A model generated the notes under the pieces. That model did no database searches. It worked only from the letters and a program-made list of their open reading frames with translations, and was not told where the DNA came from. From Actinomycetota bacterium (GTDB lineage Bacteria; Actinomycetota; Acidimicrobiia; Acidimicrobiales; Ilumatobacteraceae): a stretch of 7,825 bases of DNA. Below, in pieces: positions 7,171 through 7,825 of this stretch (position 1 is its first letter; the number at the start of each line of letters is the position of its first letter). The DNA is taken from positions 1 to 7,825 of the forward strand of contig SYEA01000105.1 in assembly GCA_005800965.1 (NCBI GenBank), read 5' to 3'. The translations under genes and the position numbers were made by a program.

Positions 7171-7503
7171 GTGCTGGTGTACGACGGTGATTGCAGGTTT
7201 TGTAAGTGGTGTGTGCGATTCTTGGTTCGCCGAACGCGTCGACCACTCGTGTGTGTTGCCTATCAAACTGCTGATCTCACATCATTGGGCTTGAGTCGCG
7301 AACAGTGCGAACAGGCCGTGCATTGGGTGGCGGCTGATGGTCGACAGCAATCAGCAAACTTTGCGGCGGCTGCAGCGTTGCGCAATGCGCGGTTGCCGTA
7401 CCCGCTTTTTGGTGTGCTCATCAATCTGCCAGTCATCCGTAAACTTGCCGCAATCGCATACGGCCAAGTGGCCCAACGGCGTCAATGCGCCAAGCCCAAC
7501 TGA
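7171..7503 (+). CDS. DCC-family (DUF393) thiol-disulfide oxidoreductase-like protein
   Basis: A small protein of the DCC family, named for the DxxCxxC-like YDGDCxxC motif and predicted to have a thioredoxin-like redox function. From GTG 7171 it has 110 residues. The hallmark LVYDGDCRFCKWC puts cysteines at 8, 11 and 14, and the C-terminal YGQVAQRRQ matches the family's ending. Length fits (commonly 110-140). The start is uncertain: GTG 7171 or 7177 lie right before the motif, while TTG 7114, preceded by GGAG at 7100-7103, would add 19 residues and overlap the start of the divergent SURF1 gene. The frame is open much further upstream, but antisense to SURF1, so that extension is not believed. 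A redox protein facing a cytochrome oxidase assembly gene may be a functional pairing (thiol or copper handling), but this is inference. Biochemical function in this family is poorly known. Confidence 0.85.
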   Translation: MLVYDGDCRFCKWCVRFLVRRTRRPLVCVAYQTADLTSLGLSREQCEQAVHWVAADGRQQSANFAAAAALRNARLPYPLFGVLINLPVIRKLAAIAYGQVAQRRQCAKPN

Positions 7504-7540
7504 ACCCATTCCAACTAAACCCGTCCCAACTCCGCCCGCT

Positions 7541-7552
7541 GAGGTCTGCCTC
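7541..7552 (+). other. Small hairpin upstream of the metX leader
   Basis: GAGG (7541-7544) and CCTC (7549-7552) form a 4-bp stem with a four-base loop, 38 nt after the DCC gene stop. There is no T-run after it, so it is not a convincing intrinsic terminator. It may be chance, a weak 3' end stabiliser for the DCC message, or part of the metX promoter region. The flanking 7504-7540 stretch is C-rich and shows nothing else recognisable. Confidence 0.25.
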
Positions 7553-7560
7553 GCTACCGC

Positions 7561-7566
7561 TAGCCT
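7561..7566 (+). promoter_or_regulatory. Candidate -10 box for the metX leader
   Basis: TAGCCT fits the actinobacterial TAnnnT -10 pattern. It would place transcription start near 7573-7575, just before the first paired base of the proposed riboswitch (7576/7577). That agreement in spacing is the main support. No clear -35 hexamer is seen at the expected distance (around 7538-7543). Confidence 0.3.
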
Positions 7567-7573
7567 GACGAGT

Positions 7574-7667
7574 GCTACATCAGGAGCGACCATAAGGTCC
7601 GGCAACCGGGAATCCACGGTGCCAAGTCATTTCGGTGACGATGTGATCCCGCAAGGGACAACGGACC
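7574..7667 (+). promoter_or_regulatory. SAM riboswitch, SAM-I/IV-like, upstream of metX
   Basis: This leader appears to be an S-adenosylmethionine-sensing RNA controlling methionine synthesis. Two segments match the conserved core of the SAM-I/SAM-IV clan in the right order: CCGGCAACC (7599-7607) and GGTGCCAAGTC (7618-7628). A four-way junction can be drawn by hand. P1 is ACATC (7577-7581) with GATGT (7640-7644). P2 is GACC (7588-7591) with GGTC (7596-7599) and loop ATAA. P3 is ACCG (7605-7608) with CGGT (7617-7620) and loop GGAATCCA. P4 is GTCAT (7626-7630) with GTGAC (7635-7639) and a TTCG tetraloop. Outside P1 lies P5, TCCC (7647-7650) with GGGA (7655-7658) and a GCAA tetraloop. P2 is too short for the SAM-I kink-turn, and a P5 hairpin beyond P1 is a SAM-IV or SAM-I/IV trait. 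The downstream gene reads as metX, a known target of SAM riboswitches, which independently supports the call. The subclass is inferred; the SAM-clan assignment is stronger. Confidence 0.8.
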
Positions 7668-7697
7668 GCACGGTGGCCTAACGAAACGGAATCCATC
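7662..7697 (+). promoter_or_regulatory. metX: Expression platform and ribosome-binding region of metX
   Basis: This segment joins the riboswitch to the start codon. CGGACC (7662-7667) is the exact complement of GGTCCG (7596-7601), so it could pair with the P2 3' strand and break the aptamer. GGAATCCA (7688-7695) repeats the P3 loop (7609-7616). Because GGA and TCC are complementary, the loop and this segment could form six pairs around a central A-A mismatch. GGA at 7688-7690, 7 nt before the ATG, is the only ribosome-binding-like element. There is no terminator hairpin with T-run, so control at translation initiation is more likely than at transcription. The structural switching is inferred from complementarity only. 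Confidence 0.45.
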
Positions 7698-7825
7698 ATG
7701 CAACGCACCGACTATCTCGCCACTGGGGCGTGGTTGCCTGGGCAAGATGCAGGGCGACGACAGTTCGTTTCGTTTGGCGAGCGGGCGATCGCACTTGATG
7801 TCGGCGCCACACTGCGTGACGTGAC
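7698..7825 (+). CDS. metX: Homoserine O-acetyltransferase, N-terminus (3' end outside window)
   Basis: Only the first 42 codons are present, from ATG 7698 to the window edge. The visible peptide contains TGAWLPGQDAGRRQFVSFG followed by a segment ending in ATLRDVT. This has the pattern of actinobacterial homoserine O-acetyltransferases, which open with a TGAW-x-PGD-PxGRRxF stretch leading into an LPDV-x-AYETWG segment. MetX acetylates (or in some members succinylates) L-homoserine to activate it for methionine synthesis, in the cytoplasm. The catalytic alpha/beta-hydrolase residues lie beyond the window and cannot be checked. The SAM-type riboswitch directly upstream fits a methionine-pathway gene and strengthens the call. 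Confidence 0.75.
   Translation, partial: MQRTDYLATGAWLPGQDAGRRQFVSFGERAIALDVGATLRDV

Noticed and set aside
7566..7629. SAM-IV-style P1 made of TGAC (7566-7569) and GTCA (7626-7629)
   Set aside because: TGACGAGTG resembles the SAM-IV 5' consensus, but using it removes the well-formed UUCG-capped P4 and leaves no closing helix for P2; the ACATC/GATGT P1 gives a complete junction and fits the candidate promoter.
7605..7658. Cobalamin riboswitch
   Set aside because: GGGAATCC and CCCGCAAGGG look faintly like cobalamin-box pieces, but order and spacing do not fit, whereas the SAM-clan core and the metX target do.
7647..7697. Intrinsic terminator in the metX leader
   Set aside because: The TCCC-GCAA-GGGA hairpin has only four base pairs and no T-run after it, so it is read as P5 of the riboswitch instead.

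Overview
The window looks like chromosomal core sequence from a high-GC Gram-positive bacterium, most likely an actinobacterium. GC is roughly 60% by eye. An aquatic Acidimicrobiia/Ilumatobacter-like lineage is my best guess. The reasons are the actinobacterial style of MurJ and of the MetX N-terminus, a CrtL-type lycopene cyclase, weak or absent Shine-Dalgarno sequences, and a SAM-clan riboswitch of a kind associated with actinobacteria. The lineage is inferred, not demonstrated. I see no insertion sequences, phage genes, CRISPR arrays, tRNAs or rRNAs.

Layout. Positions 1-778 (+) hold the 3' part of proB (glutamate 5-kinase with its PUA domain), ending in a hairpin plus T-run that looks like an intrinsic terminator. 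Positions 800-2206 (-) encode MurJ, the lipid II flippase, convergent with proB. A short divergent region (about 2207-2247) separates murJ from a tightly packed plus-strand cluster of four genes spanning about 2248-6454. These are a MoxR-type AAA+ ATPase, a CoxE-like von Willebrand factor A protein with an intact metal-binding motif, a histidine-phosphatase-family enzyme, and a CrtL-type lycopene cyclase. Gaps within the cluster are 8 nt, a 4-nt ATGA overlap and 3 nt, so they are very probably one operon.

Positions 6393-7136 (-) encode a SURF1-family cytochrome oxidase assembly protein whose 3' end overlaps the lycopene cyclase gene tail-to-tail by 62 bp. About 34 bp away and divergent lies a small DCC-family (DUF393) thiol-disulfide oxidoreductase (about 7171-7503, +).

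The 194-bp gap at 7504-7697 is the most interesting part. It holds what I read as a compact SAM-I/IV-type S-adenosylmethionine riboswitch (about 7574-7667), followed by a leader and the first 42 codons of metX (homoserine O-acetyltransferase, from 7698). The fold has a short P1, a simple P2 without a kink-turn, the conserved CCGGCAACC and GGTGCCAA core segments, a UUCG-capped P4 and a GCAA-capped P5. The P3 loop sequence GGAATCCA recurs exactly at the metX ribosome-binding region. This suggests that a SAM-stabilised pseudoknot could block translation of the methionine biosynthesis gene.

How the genes relate: proB (proline) and metX (methionine) are amino-acid biosynthesis genes. murJ serves cell-wall synthesis. 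SURF1, and possibly DCC, serve respiratory-chain assembly. The MoxR/VWA pair is a putative metal-dependent chaperone system whose client is unknown, and its co-transcription with a carotenoid cyclase is unexplained.
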